Origin: JALZVT01 sp964634815
Lineage (GTDB): Bacteria; Pseudomonadota; Gammaproteobacteria; Pseudomonadales; Azotimanducaceae
NCBI GenBank assembly: GCA_964634815.1
Contig: CAZWMD010000003.1
Coordinates: 72,008 to 136,007, forward strand
Direction of reading: 5' to 3'
DNA length: 64,000 nt
The notes beneath the pieces are model-generated. The model searched no databases. It saw nothing but the letters and a program-made list of their open reading frames with translations, and was not told the DNA's origin. Of this stretch, positions 18,176 through 27,130 are shown piece after piece; within the stretch, counting starts at the first letter, position 1; every line of letters starts with the position of its first letter. Both the position numbers and the translations under genes were made by a program.

Positions 18176-18215
18176 GCTCCAACGCTGAAGCTCCAAAACC
18201 GAGCACTCTCATCCT

Positions 18216-18237
18216 GCGGCGCCACTCCGGGCGCCGC
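18216..18237 (+). terminator. GC-rich hairpin after the GAPDH gene
   Basis: A perfect 8-bp stem, GCGGCGCC / GGCGCCGC, with a 6-nt loop, 41 bp after the gap stop. No T-run follows, so it is either an imperfect terminator or an mRNA-stabilising hairpin. Confidence 0.5.
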
Positions 18238-18577
18238 GCCCGTGCCGGGCACTACTCCCGTAGATTCTCTTCTCGCCTAATTTCCTCTTTATATCGTCCT
18301 TAACCTATCGTAGCTGTCGATCCCAGCTACCCTTTAAACGGTATCTGATTAATGGGCTGTTGCCCGTCGCCAGATGGTTTTAACTGCGTAAGGGTTTGAC
18401 TGTGGTATTCGCCTTGGGCCACCACTATAATCTGCGCGGCTTTGACCGGGGGCTGTGGATAAAATGCGCTCCGGGCACAAAAAATCCGTGAATCTATCTG
18501 CGTGAAACCAGCTGCGTGAGTCGATCTGAAGGCACCCTCAGCAGAGACACAAATTGGGCAGGAACAGTTACACACCT
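18238..18577. other. Non-coding leader region upstream of nqrA
   Basis: This 340-bp stretch has no convincing gene on either strand. It holds a perfect 7-bp inverted repeat, GTAGCTG / CAGCTAC (18310-18330, 7-nt loop), and a consensus TATAAT at 18426-18431 whose best -35 candidates are weak or badly spaced (TTGACT at 18396-18401 gives a 24-bp gap). It probably carries the nqr promoter and possibly an operator; no known riboswitch was recognised. Confidence 0.45.
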
Positions 18578-19912
18578 ATGATTAGCATCAAGAAAGGGCT
18601 CGATTTACCAATAGCCGGCAAGCCGGTACAGAGCCTGGGAGACACCAAGTCGCCCCGAACGGTTGCTGTACTCGGTCCCGACTATGTCGGCATGAAGCCT
18701 ACTATGGCCGTACGAGAGGGTGAGGCGGTAAAGCTCGGGCAAGTACTCTTCTCTGACAAGAAAACCCCGGGTGTTGTTTTCACGGCGCCAGCCTCTGGCA
18801 CCGTTAGTGCAATCAATCGGGGAGCCAAGCGCGTCCTCGAATCGGTAGTCATCGATGTCGATGCATCTAGCGACGACGCTGAGCGCTTTGATACCTCCAG
18901 GGCTACGGACCGCGCAGGGGTGGAGAGCGTACTGGTGGCCTCCGGACTGTGGACTGCGTTTCGCACTCGGCCGTTTAGCCGGGTGCCTGAACTAGGGTCT
19001 GCACCGCACTCTATTTTTGTGACGGCAATGGATACCAACCCTCTTGCCGCAGACCCGCTGGTGATCATCAATGATCGACCCGACGACTTCACGGCAGGAC
19101 TTGACGGGATTGCCCGACTGACTGAAGGCAAGGTTTTTGTTTGCCATGAGGCGGGCAAGTTTGTCCCGGCGGGCAGTGACCCCAAACTGACACCCTCAGA
19201 ATTTGGCGGTATTCATCCTGCTGGTCTGGCCGGCACCCATATTCACCACCTCGATCCAGTCAGCGCCAAGAAGACCGTCTGGAGTATTGGCTATCAGGAT
19301 GTCATTGCGATTGGGCACCTGTTACAAACCGGAACGCTTGACAGTTCACGGGTGATCTCTCTTGCGGGCCCAGGTGTGAGTTCACCCCGGCTCATTCGTA
19401 CCACGCTGGGTGCTTCTATAGAAGAGCTTGCAGCAGGAGAGCTTAACGAGGGTGAGCAACGACTCATTTCTGGCCCGGTATTTAGTGGCCACACGGCGCG
19501 GGGCGGGCTGGCCTTTCTTGGCCGGTATCATCAACAGATTTCGGTATTGCCCGAAGAACGTGAGCGCCACTTTCTCGGCTACCTGACCCCGGGCGGCAAT
19601 CGTCATTCGGTGTTTCCGGTGTTTCTGTCATCCTGGCTTAAAAAGAAAAGCGTTGATCTCACGACGACCACCAACGGCAGTACCCGGGCCATGGTGCCTA
19701 TTGGCACCTACGACTCAGTGATGCCCGGAGACTTTTTGGCGACGCAGCTGATGCGCTCACTATTGGTTGCCGACGTTGAGCGGGCAATCAACCTGGGTTG
19801 TCTTGAGCTCGATGAAGATGATGTTGCGCTGTGCACCTACGCATGTCCCGGTAAATACGAGTATGGGCCGGTACTTAGGCAGATGCTTAATCAAATTCAA
19901 AAGGAGGGCTAG
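18578..19912 (+). CDS. nqrA: Na+-translocating NADH:quinone reductase subunit A
   Basis: 444 aa, a peripheral cytoplasmic subunit of the Na+-NQR complex that contacts quinone. ATG 18578 gives the family N-terminus MISIKKGLDLPIAGKP. The biotinyl-lipoyl-like segment GEAVKLGQVLFSDKKTPGVVFTAPASGTV lies near residues 48-76. The C-terminal half shows TCYACPGKYEYGP-like closing residues typical of NqrA/RnfC. First gene of a complete nqrABCDEF operon, 3 bp before nqrB. Confidence 0.96.
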   Translation: MISIKKGLDLPIAGKPVQSLGDTKSPRTVAVLGPDYVGMKPTMAVREGEAVKLGQVLFSDKKTPGVVFTAPASGTVSAINRGAKRVLESVVIDVDASSDDAERFDTSRATDRAGVESVLVASGLWTAFRTRPFSRVPELGSAPHSIFVTAMDTNPLAADPLVIINDRPDDFTAGLDGIARLTEGKVFVCHEAGKFVPAGSDPKLTPSEFGGIHPAGLAGTHIHHLDPVSAKKTVWSIGYQDVIAIGHLLQTGTLDSSRVISLAGPGVSSPRLIRTTLGASIEELAAGELNEGEQRLISGPVFSGHTARGGLAFLGRYHQQISVLPEERERHFLGYLTPGGNRHSVFPVFLSSWLKKKSVDLTTTTNGSTRAMVPIGTYDSVMPGDFLATQLMRSLLVADVERAINLGCLELDEDDVALCTYACPGKYEYGPVLRQMLNQIQKEG

Positions 19913-19915
19913 GCA

Positions 19916-21103
19916 ATGGGTCTTCGAAGTATGTTGGATGCCATCGAGCCACATTTTGAGAAAGGTGGGAAGTTTGAGGCGCTCTACCCTGCGTATGAGG
20001 CGATAGATACTGCCCTGTATACGCCCGACACCGTAACCGCCGGGGCCTCGCATATTCGCGATGGGTTGAACCTGAAGCGCATCATGATCACGGTCTGGGC
20101 CGTGGCGTTTATTCCCGCACTCGCTGGAGCCTACGCCACCGGCTATCAAGCCAATGCTGCTATGGCGGAGCTTGGCCTCACGGAAATGAACAACTGGCGC
20201 GAGGTGTTTGTAGGAGCGCTTACAAGCTACGATCCAAACAGTGTCTGGGACTGCGTGATTCACGGCCTGTCCTACTTTCTGCCTCTGTACATCACGGTCT
20301 TTTTGGCCGGTATCTTCTTTGAGATCTGGTTTGCGTCAAAGCGTGGCCATGAAGTTAACGAGGGGTATTTTGTTACCTCCATCCTGTTCACGCTGACACT
20401 CCCGGCAAACACGCCGTTGTGGATGGCGGCAGTAGGCATCATCTTTGGTGTTGTGATTGGTAAGGAAGTGTTCGGCGGCACGGGCAAGAACTTTCTCAAT
20501 CCCGCTCTTACCGGCCGCGCGTTCCTCTACTTTGCCTATCCTGCGCAGATGTCCGGTGACGCGGTATGGGTAGCGGTGGATGGGTTCACCCGGGCGACAC
20601 CCCTTGGTGAGGTTGCCGCAGGACTTGAGAATTCAATGAGCTGGCTGCAGGCGTTTCTTGGCAATATGCCCGGCTCGTTTGGAGAAACCTCCACACTGGC
20701 CATCATGATTGCTGGCGCTATTTTGCTGCTCACACGGATTGCCTCCTGGCGCGTCATGTTGGGCATTGTCCTTGGAATGACCGCGGCAACCCTGTTGTTC
20801 AACGCCATTGGGTCCTCAGATAACAGCATGTTTGCGATGCCGTTCTACTGGCACTTTGTGCTGGGTGGTTTTGCCTTCGGTACGGTCTTTATGGCAACCG
20901 ATCCGGTGTCTGCGGCAATGACCGACCGCGGGCGGCTCTACTACGGTATTTTGATCGGGGTGATGTGTGCGCTTATTCGCGTAGTTAACCCGGCTTTTCC
21001 CGAAGGCATGATGTTGGCCATTCTGTTCGGCAATCTGTTCGCTCCGCTCATCGATCACTTCGTCGAGCAGGGCAACATTAAACGGAGACTTGCCCGTGTC
21101 TGA
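19916..21103 (+). CDS. nqrB: Na+-NQR subunit B (covalent FMN, membrane)
   Basis: 395 aa, polytopic membrane subunit forming part of the Na+ channel. The N-terminus MGLRSMLDAIEPHFEKGG is typical, and at least eight hydrophobic segments are visible. Thr228, in DGFTRAT, fits the flavin-attachment motif D-G-x-[ST]-x-A-T used by ApbE to link FMN by a phosphoester bond. It overlaps nqrC by 8 bp. Confidence 0.96.
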   Translation: MGLRSMLDAIEPHFEKGGKFEALYPAYEAIDTALYTPDTVTAGASHIRDGLNLKRIMITVWAVAFIPALAGAYATGYQANAAMAELGLTEMNNWREVFVGALTSYDPNSVWDCVIHGLSYFLPLYITVFLAGIFFEIWFASKRGHEVNEGYFVTSILFTLTLPANTPLWMAAVGIIFGVVIGKEVFGGTGKNFLNPALTGRAFLYFAYPAQMSGDAVWVAVDGFTRATPLGEVAAGLENSMSWLQAFLGNMPGSFGETSTLAIMIAGAILLLTRIASWRVMLGIVLGMTAATLLFNAIGSSDNSMFAMPFYWHFVLGGFAFGTVFMATDPVSAAMTDRGRLYYGILIGVMCALIRVVNPAFPEGMMLAILFGNLFAPLIDHFVEQGNIKRRLARV

Positions 21104-21917
21104 ATCTGAAAGCAAATCCAGCTACAACAAGGACAGTTTGCGCAACACGCTGCTGGTGGCTATTGGCGTTTGCCTTGTGTGTTCCATTCTTGTGTCTCTG
21201 TCAGCGGTTGCATTGCGACCTCAGCAGCAGGCAAACAAGCTACTCGATCAGAAACAAAACGTACTTCGGGCGGCGGGTATCTTGCCGGCTGACGATGTGG
21301 TGGATGCTCAGGGCCGCGGCATTGAGGAGCTCTTTGATGCCTTTGAAGTGCGAGTAGTTGACCTGGATACAGGCAGCTATGTCGATGGCGTCGATCCCCA
21401 GACCTTTGACCCTATTCGAGCTTCCAAGGAGTTGGCTGCTTCCGTTGCACTGAGTCCCGAAGAAGACACCGCAACCCTTGGACGACGCGAAAATCAGTCG
21501 CTGGTCTACATCAAGCGCGACGCATCAGGTGGCATCGAACGAATTGTCATGCCAGTCCGCGGTTATGGGCTGTGGGGCACGCTGTTTGGTTATCTTGCGC
21601 TCGAGGGCGATATTCAGACCATTGCCGGACTCGGATTTTATTCTCACAAGGAAACGCCGGGGCTTGGTGGCGAAGTCGACAACCCCAACTGGAAGGCGGC
21701 ATGGCCCGGTGTAATTATGTTTGACGGTGCAGGTAACCCGGCGATCAGCCTGGTTAAATCTCGTGCACCGGCAGGCTCTGCTGCGGCAAAACATGAGGTA
21801 GATGCGCTGTCCGGCGCGACGTTCACAACCAAGGGTGTCGAAAACATGATGCGATACTGGATGGGTGAGGGCGGTTTTGGTCCCTATCTTGAGAAACTGA
21901 AGGCGGGAACGGTCTGA
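21096..21917 (+). CDS. nqrC: Na+-NQR subunit C (covalent FMN)
   Basis: 273 aa from GTG 21096, with one N-terminal membrane anchor (LLVAIGVCLVCSILVSLSAVAL) and a periplasmic FMN-binding domain. The flavinylation site is T242 in DALSGAT. GTG 21096 is chosen over TTG 21090 because GGAGA lies 8 nt upstream and the start MSESESKSSY looks natural. It overlaps the nqrB stop and abuts nqrD by one base. Confidence 0.95.
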   Translation: MSESESKSSYNKDSLRNTLLVAIGVCLVCSILVSLSAVALRPQQQANKLLDQKQNVLRAAGILPADDVVDAQGRGIEELFDAFEVRVVDLDTGSYVDGVDPQTFDPIRASKELAASVALSPEEDTATLGRRENQSLVYIKRDASGGIERIVMPVRGYGLWGTLFGYLALEGDIQTIAGLGFYSHKETPGLGGEVDNPNWKAAWPGVIMFDGAGNPAISLVKSRAPAGSAAAKHEVDALSGATFTTKGVENMMRYWMGEGGFGPYLEKLKAGTV

Positions 21918-22579
21918 TGGCGAGTGCAAAAGAGGTCCTGGTAGACCCGATATTCAACAACAATCCGATTGCGCTGCAGGTATTGGGAATTTGCTCAGCC
22001 CTTGCGGTAACCGTTCAGATGTCCACGACGCTGGTGATGTGTCTGGCGGTGATCTTTGTCACCACTGCATCAAACTTTCTGGTGTCGATTGTACGCAATG
22101 TGATTCCAACCAATATTCGAATCATTGTGCAGATGACCATCATTGCGAGCCTCGTGATACTGGTTGATCAGGTATTGCAGGCGGTGGCGTATGACATCTC
22201 CAAGAGCATGTCGGTATTTGTTGGTCTGATCATCACAAACTGCATCGTGATGGGCCGGGCAGAAGCCTTTGCCATGCAGAACCCACCGTTGCTGTCTGCG
22301 ATTGACGGCCTAGGCAATGCGGTGGGTTACAGCCTGATTCTGATTCTGGTGGCGCTCATTCGTGAACCCCTGGGATCGGGCACCTTACTCGGTTACGAAA
22401 TTCTGCCTTTGGTGTCTAACGGTGGATGGTATCGGCCAAACGGCATGATGCTGCTGTCGCCCAGTGCCTTCTTCATTATTGGTATGTTGATCTGGGCACT
22501 GCGTTCCTGGAAAACAGAACAGGTGGAGGCGCCGGAGTATCAGATCGCGCCGAACACCCAGTATCGGGAGGCGCTGTAA
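21917..22579 (+). CDS. nqrD: Na+-NQR subunit D
   Basis: 220 aa, six predicted membrane helices, homologous to RnfE/NqrE. The conserved segment NCIVMGRAEAFAMQNPP is present; its Cys, with that of NqrE, coordinates the intramembrane Fe site. It overlaps nqrC and nqrE by one base on each side. Confidence 0.96.
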   Translation: MASAKEVLVDPIFNNNPIALQVLGICSALAVTVQMSTTLVMCLAVIFVTTASNFLVSIVRNVIPTNIRIIVQMTIIASLVILVDQVLQAVAYDISKSMSVFVGLIITNCIVMGRAEAFAMQNPPLLSAIDGLGNAVGYSLILILVALIREPLGSGTLLGYEILPLVSNGGWYRPNGMMLLSPSAFFIIGMLIWALRSWKTEQVEAPEYQIAPNTQYREAL

Positions 22580-23193
22580 TGGAGGCTTATCTCGGACTGT
22601 TCGTTCGCGCCATCTTTATTGAAAACATGGCGCTCACCTTCTTTCTTGGAATGTGTACCTTCATTGCCATCTCCAAGAAGATCTCTACCGCTATTGGGTT
22701 AGGTGTTGCCGTTATTGTGGTGCTGGGCATTACTGTGCCGGCCAACAACCTGATCTATACCTACTTTCTGAAAGAAGGCGCGCTGACCTGGGTGAGCGAC
22801 GACTTTGCGAGTGTTGATCTCAGCTTCCTGACGTTCCTTGCCTACATCGGCGTGATCGCAGCGATGGTGCAGATTCTGGAGATGTTTCTGGATCGGTTTG
22901 TGCCGGCGCTCTACAACGCGCTTGGGGTGTTCTTACCCCTGATTACGGTGAACTGCGCGATACTTGCCGGTTCGCTGTTTATGGAAGAGCGGGACTACGG
23001 TTTTGGCGAGAGTGTGGTGTTTGGCCTGGGCGCGGGTGTGGGCTGGGCTTTGGCAATCACTGCCTTGGCCGGGGTTCGAGAAAAATTGAAATACAGCGAT
23101 GTGCCGGAAGGACTGCGCGGCCTTGGCGTCACCTTTATTTGTGTTGGCCTTCTGTCGCTGTGCTTTATGTCCTTCGGCGGCATTGATATTTAA
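22579..23193 (+). CDS. nqrE: Na+-NQR subunit E
   Basis: 204 aa, six membrane helices. It starts at ATG 22579 (MEAYLGLFVRAIFIENMALT), which overlaps the nqrD stop as TAATG; the longer open frame upstream is only a shadow of nqrD. The conserved TVNCAILAGSLF carries the Fe-site cysteine. Confidence 0.96.
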   Translation: MEAYLGLFVRAIFIENMALTFFLGMCTFIAISKKISTAIGLGVAVIVVLGITVPANNLIYTYFLKEGALTWVSDDFASVDLSFLTFLAYIGVIAAMVQILEMFLDRFVPALYNALGVFLPLITVNCAILAGSLFMEERDYGFGESVVFGLGAGVGWALAITALAGVREKLKYSDVPEGLRGLGVTFICVGLLSLCFMSFGGIDI

Positions 23194-23217
23194 CGATAGA
23201 GACTGAGGAGACTCCGG

Positions 23218-24450
23218 ATGTTTGGAACCACAGTTGCTCTGGGTATTGTGATGTTTACCGTCACTGTACTGGTGTTGGTGATGGTCATTTTGTTCGCTCG
23301 CTCAAAGCTTGTGAGCACGGGTGATGTAACGATTGAAATTAACGGCGATCCGGACAAGCGGGTGGTTGTGCAGGCTGGCGGCAAACTGCTGAACACCTTG
23401 GCAGACAAGGGCGTATTCCTGTCCAGCGCCTGCGGTGGTGGCGGAACCTGTGCCCAGTGCCGGTGCCAGGTGAATGATGGCGGTGGGTCGATCTTGTCGA
23501 CGGAAGAAGGCCATTTCACCCGGGGTGAGATTCGCGAGAACTGGCGTTTGTCGTGCCAGGTGGCTGTAAAGCAAGACATGAAGATTGAGATTCCCGAGGA
23601 CGCTTTTGGCGTTAAGCGTTGGGAATGTGAAGTGCTCTCGAACAACAACGTGGCCACCTTTATCAAGGAGCTCACCCTTAAGCTGCCTGAAGGCGAAGAG
23701 GTTGCCTTCCGGGCAGGTGGTTTTGTGCAGCTGGAGATTCCGCCCTACGAACTCGACTATCGCGAGTTTGATGTGGAGGAGGAATACCACGGTGACTGGG
23801 ATCGGTTTGGCGTTTGGGAAAACAAAGCCAAGGTCGACGATGTCACCATTCGCGCCTACTCCATGGCGAACTACCCCGAAGAGAAGGGCATTCTCAAGTT
23901 CAACATTCGGATTGCATCGCCACCGCCGGGAACTGATTTTCCGCCGGGCGCCATGTCGAGCTATGTGTTCAATCTAAAGCCCGGTGACAAGCTGACGGTG
24001 TTTGGTCCTTACGGTGATTTCTTCACTAAAGAGACTCCTGCTGAGAAAATCTGGATTGGCGGTGGTGCGGGTATGGCGCCGCTGCGTTCGCAGATTTTTG
24101 ATGAGCTGAAGCGCAAGAAAAACGCAGATGTCAAGATGAGCTACTGGTATGGCGCTCGTTCACTGACGGAGATGTTTTACAGCGAAGAATTTGACGACCT
24201 AGCTGAGGCCTACGACAACTTCGATTGGCACGTGGCGCTGTCGGATCCCTTGCCCGAAGACAACTGGACCGGAGAAACCGGCTTCATTCACAACGTGGTG
24301 CTTGAGAACTATCTGAAGGATCATCCAAATCCGGAAGACTGTGAGTATTACCTGTGTGGTCCCCCACCTATGGTTGCTGCGGTGCTAACCATGCTCGACG
24401 ACCTGGGCGTTGAGCCTGAGAACATTCTGCTGGATGACTTCGGCGGCTAA
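23218..24450 (+). CDS. nqrF: Na+-NQR subunit F (NADH dehydrogenase, 2Fe-2S, FAD)
   Basis: 410 aa. One N-terminal membrane helix (residues about 5-27) is followed by a plant-type ferredoxin domain with the cluster ligands C72, C78, C81 and C113. Then comes a ferredoxin-reductase module: FAD-binding RAYSMAN (about 218) and NADH-binding GGGAGMAPLRSQ, closing with YYLCGPPPM. NADH enters the complex here. It is the last nqr gene; the usual followers apbE and nqrM are absent, and the next gene is an acyl-CoA synthetase. A short inverted repeat, ATCAGA/TCTGAT (24485-24500), follows without a T-run. Confidence 0.96.
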   Translation: MFGTTVALGIVMFTVTVLVLVMVILFARSKLVSTGDVTIEINGDPDKRVVVQAGGKLLNTLADKGVFLSSACGGGGTCAQCRCQVNDGGGSILSTEEGHFTRGEIRENWRLSCQVAVKQDMKIEIPEDAFGVKRWECEVLSNNNVATFIKELTLKLPEGEEVAFRAGGFVQLEIPPYELDYREFDVEEEYHGDWDRFGVWENKAKVDDVTIRAYSMANYPEEKGILKFNIRIASPPPGTDFPPGAMSSYVFNLKPGDKLTVFGPYGDFFTKETPAEKIWIGGGAGMAPLRSQIFDELKRKKNADVKMSYWYGARSLTEMFYSEEFDDLAEAYDNFDWHVALSDPLPEDNWTGETGFIHNVVLENYLKDHPNPEDCEYYLCGPPPMVAAVLTMLDDLGVEPENILLDDFGG

Positions 24451-24559
24451 CAGCCTGCTTTGGCACCTCCCTGACCAGTGGCAAATCAGATTGCTCTGAT
24501 GCACGCCGCTGGGCATACTAATTTGCAAAATAATCAGTGTGTTAGGGGAGTTTTAGCGG

Positions 24560-26275
24560 GTGAGTAACGAGACATCAGAGCTGTTCCGGGAACTGAAGAC
24601 TGTTTGGGCGGAGTTCACTGGCCCGGGCGGACCCTTCGAGGTGGTGACCGAGGATGTACTGGGTGCACCTACCCTTTGCTACAAGGACGCGCCGGGCAGC
24701 GTACGAGACATCTGGCTGTCTACCTTGCAGTACGCTGATCGTGACTACCTGATCTACAACGACGAGCGGCTCACTTACGGGGAGACCCATCAGCGGGTGG
24801 CATCTATCGCTTGCTGGCTTCAGGCCCAGGGCGTTGAGCCTGGCGACCGTGTGGCGATTGCCATGCGTAACTACCCCGAATGGATGCAGTGTTATTGGGC
24901 CACGCTATCGATTGGTGCGGCGGCCGTGGGCATGAACGCCTGGTGGGTGGGTGAAGAGGTGCACTACGCCCTTAAAGACGCGGCTCCCAAAGTGATTGTC
25001 TGTGACAGTGAGCGGCTTGAGCGATTGCAGCCCATGCGCAGTGATTTTCCAAACCTTACTGTGGTTGCGGTTCGCAGTGATCCAACGCCAGACACAGTGC
25101 CCTTTTCCGATTTGGTTGCCTTTGGTGGTGATCTTCCTCAGGTAGATATTCATCCCGATGATGATGCCTGTATTTTTTACACCTCAGGCACCACCGGTCG
25201 ACCCAAGGGGGCGCAACTTACCCATCGGGGCTGTGTCACCAATCTGATGAACCTGCTGTTCGGCGGTATGGCCCAGGCCCATGCGATTGCCAGAGCGAAA
25301 GGCGAAGCGCCGCCAAACCCTGAGGATGCGCCCATTCCCGGTGTCATTGCGACGACTCCGCTATTTCATGTCACAGCCAATAACTGTGGTGCCTACGTTG
25401 TCACCTTTGCTGGCGGCAAGCTGGTGCACACCTATCGCTGGGATGCGGGTGAAGCGCTTGAGTTGATCGAACGCGAGCGGCTGACCAGTATTAGTGGCGT
25501 GCCAGTGATGGCTCGCGAGTTGCTTGCTCATCCCGACTTTGACAAACGCGACACCAGCTCGTTAACCGGCATTAGTGGGGGTGGGGCGCAGTTTCAACCC
25601 GATCTGGTCGACAAGGTCGATAAACAAGGTAAGGGGGCGCGACCAAGTACCGGGTTTGGCATGACCGAAACCTGCGGCATCATCACCTCGTTTGCGTCTG
25701 ACTTCTTTGTCAGCAAACCCAACAGCGCTGGTCCGGCGATGCCCACCTTTGAGGCGAAGTGCGTTGATGAACAGGGCAATACCCTGGCCGTGGGTGAACA
25801 TGGTGAACTCTGGGTGCGTGGTGCCTCGGTGATCAAGGGCTATCTCAATCGCGAAGAAGCAACCGCAGAATCGATCACTGATCGCTGGTTACATACCGGT
25901 GATGTGGCGCGTATCGACGACGATGGCTGTATCTTCATTGTCGATCGAGTGAAAGACATGGTTCTGCGAGGTGGCGAAAACGTCTACTGCGCAGAGGTTG
26001 AGAATGCGCTGTACAGACATTCTGCTGTTTCTGAATGCAGCGTCTTTGGTGTGCCTGATGATCGATTGGGCGAAGAGGTTGGTGCCGCGATTGTGTTGGC
26101 AGAAGGGGCATCGGTTAATGTCGATGAACTGCGCGAACACTGCACCAGCATTATTGCCAAACACAAAATCCCCCGCTATCTGTGGATTCAGAGCGAGTCA
26201 CTGCCGCGTAACGCCTCGGGTAAATTCTTGCGCCGCGAGCTGAAAGACCAGCTCGCCGTGGCGGATGCCCAGTAG
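24560..26275 (+). CDS. AMP-forming acyl-CoA synthetase (fatty-acid CoA ligase family)
   Basis: 571 aa member of the ANL superfamily, which activates a carboxylic acid to acyl-AMP and then acyl-CoA. The P-loop-like motif A3 is YTSGTTGRPKGAQ (about 205-216), A5 is GFGMTE (about 364), and A7/A8 is HTGDVARIDDDG...VDRVKDMVLRGGENVYCAEVE. The catalytic lysine motif PRNASGKFLRREL closes the C-terminal domain. GTG 24560 has TAGGGGAG 9 nt upstream. The substrate is unknown. The enoyl-CoA hydratase downstream is on the other strand (convergent). Confidence 0.9.
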   Translation: MSNETSELFRELKTVWAEFTGPGGPFEVVTEDVLGAPTLCYKDAPGSVRDIWLSTLQYADRDYLIYNDERLTYGETHQRVASIACWLQAQGVEPGDRVAIAMRNYPEWMQCYWATLSIGAAAVGMNAWWVGEEVHYALKDAAPKVIVCDSERLERLQPMRSDFPNLTVVAVRSDPTPDTVPFSDLVAFGGDLPQVDIHPDDDACIFYTSGTTGRPKGAQLTHRGCVTNLMNLLFGGMAQAHAIARAKGEAPPNPEDAPIPGVIATTPLFHVTANNCGAYVVTFAGGKLVHTYRWDAGEALELIERERLTSISGVPVMARELLAHPDFDKRDTSSLTGISGGGAQFQPDLVDKVDKQGKGARPSTGFGMTETCGIITSFASDFFVSKPNSAGPAMPTFEAKCVDEQGNTLAVGEHGELWVRGASVIKGYLNREEATAESITDRWLHTGDVARIDDDGCIFIVDRVKDMVLRGGENVYCAEVENALYRHSAVSECSVFGVPDDRLGEEVGAAIVLAEGASVNVDELREHCTSIIAKHKIPRYLWIQSESLPRNASGKFLRRELKDQLAVADAQ

Positions 26276-26290
26276 AGGGCTTAAGTAGGC

Positions 26291-27100
26291 TTAGCGACCT
26301 TTGAAATCTGGTTCGCGTTTTTCCAGAAAGGACTTCATGCCTTCCTGGAAGTCTTCGCTCTGAAACAGCGGCAACAGTTGCAGATAGACGTGATGCACAT
26401 GGTCATCAAAGTTCTCATCCATGCCCATGCGCATCATGCGCTTTGACGCCTGGACCGCCATGGGGGCGTTCTTTGCGACCTGACGGGCCATTTCCTGGGC
26501 GGCATCAGCCACTTCATTGTGGCCTACCACAGAGTTCACCAGTCCGTACTCGGTGCACTCGGCAGCGGTAAGCGTCTTGCCGGTGAAAATGATCTCTGAT
26601 GCCTTGGCCCAACCAATCATGCGCGGTAATAACCAGGTTCCACCAGATTCCGGGACAATTCCGCGTGCGGTGAAGGCCGCGGCTAGCTTGGCGTTGTCTG
26701 CCATGATGCGGATGTCGCAGCCCAGTGCCAGGTCCATGCCGTAGCCGGCCGCCGAGCCGTTGAGTGCTGCGATAGTGGGTGTGTTCAGGTTGTGCAGTAC
26801 GGTGGGTGGGGTGTTACGCAGATCCAGAGTGGGGTGAACCCGGCGGCGTTTTTTCTCACCGTCTTTGTCCTCAGACCCAGGCCCAATATCGCCACCGGTG
26901 AGATCGAGACCAGCGCAGAAAAATTTGCCGGCACCGGTGATGATAATAGCTCGCACATCGTCGTCTGCATCCGCTGCCAGCAGGTGTTCGCTCAGGCCGT
27001 TGAGCATGTCCTGGGAAATGGTATTGCGTTGTTCGGGGCGGTTAATCGTAAGCGTTGCGATGTGATTGGATACCGCATAGAGGACGTCGGTTGCAGGCAT
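26291..27100 (-). CDS. Enoyl-CoA hydratase/isomerase family protein
   Basis: 269 aa crotonase-fold enzyme. The oxyanion-hole segments are FFCAGLDLTGGD (near residue 60) and ALNGSAAGYGMDLALGCD (near 115). The second acidic region, GIVPESGGTWLLPRMIG, contains the conserved Glu/Gly of the hydratase signature. A charged insertion (GPGSEDKDGEKKRRR) separates the first motif from the core. It probably hydrates enoyl-CoA in fatty or related acid breakdown. It runs with the Nudix and LLM genes on the minus strand. Confidence 0.88.
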   Translation of the reverse strand: MPATDVLYAVSNHIATLTINRPEQRNTISQDMLNGLSEHLLAADADDDVRAIIITGAGKFFCAGLDLTGGDIGPGSEDKDGEKKRRRVHPTLDLRNTPPTVLHNLNTPTIAALNGSAAGYGMDLALGCDIRIMADNAKLAAAFTARGIVPESGGTWLLPRMIGWAKASEIIFTGKTLTAAECTEYGLVNSVVGHNEVADAAQEMARQVAKNAPMAVQASKRMMRMGMDENFDDHVHHVYLQLLPLFQSEDFQEGMKSFLEKREPDFKGR

Positions 27101-27130
27101 TAGGGTTACTCCAAAAGTGGTGTCAGTAAG

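Noticed and set aside
24485..24500. Inverted repeat after nqrF as a terminator
   Set aside because: Only a 6-bp AT-rich stem with no T-run; too weak to list as a terminator.
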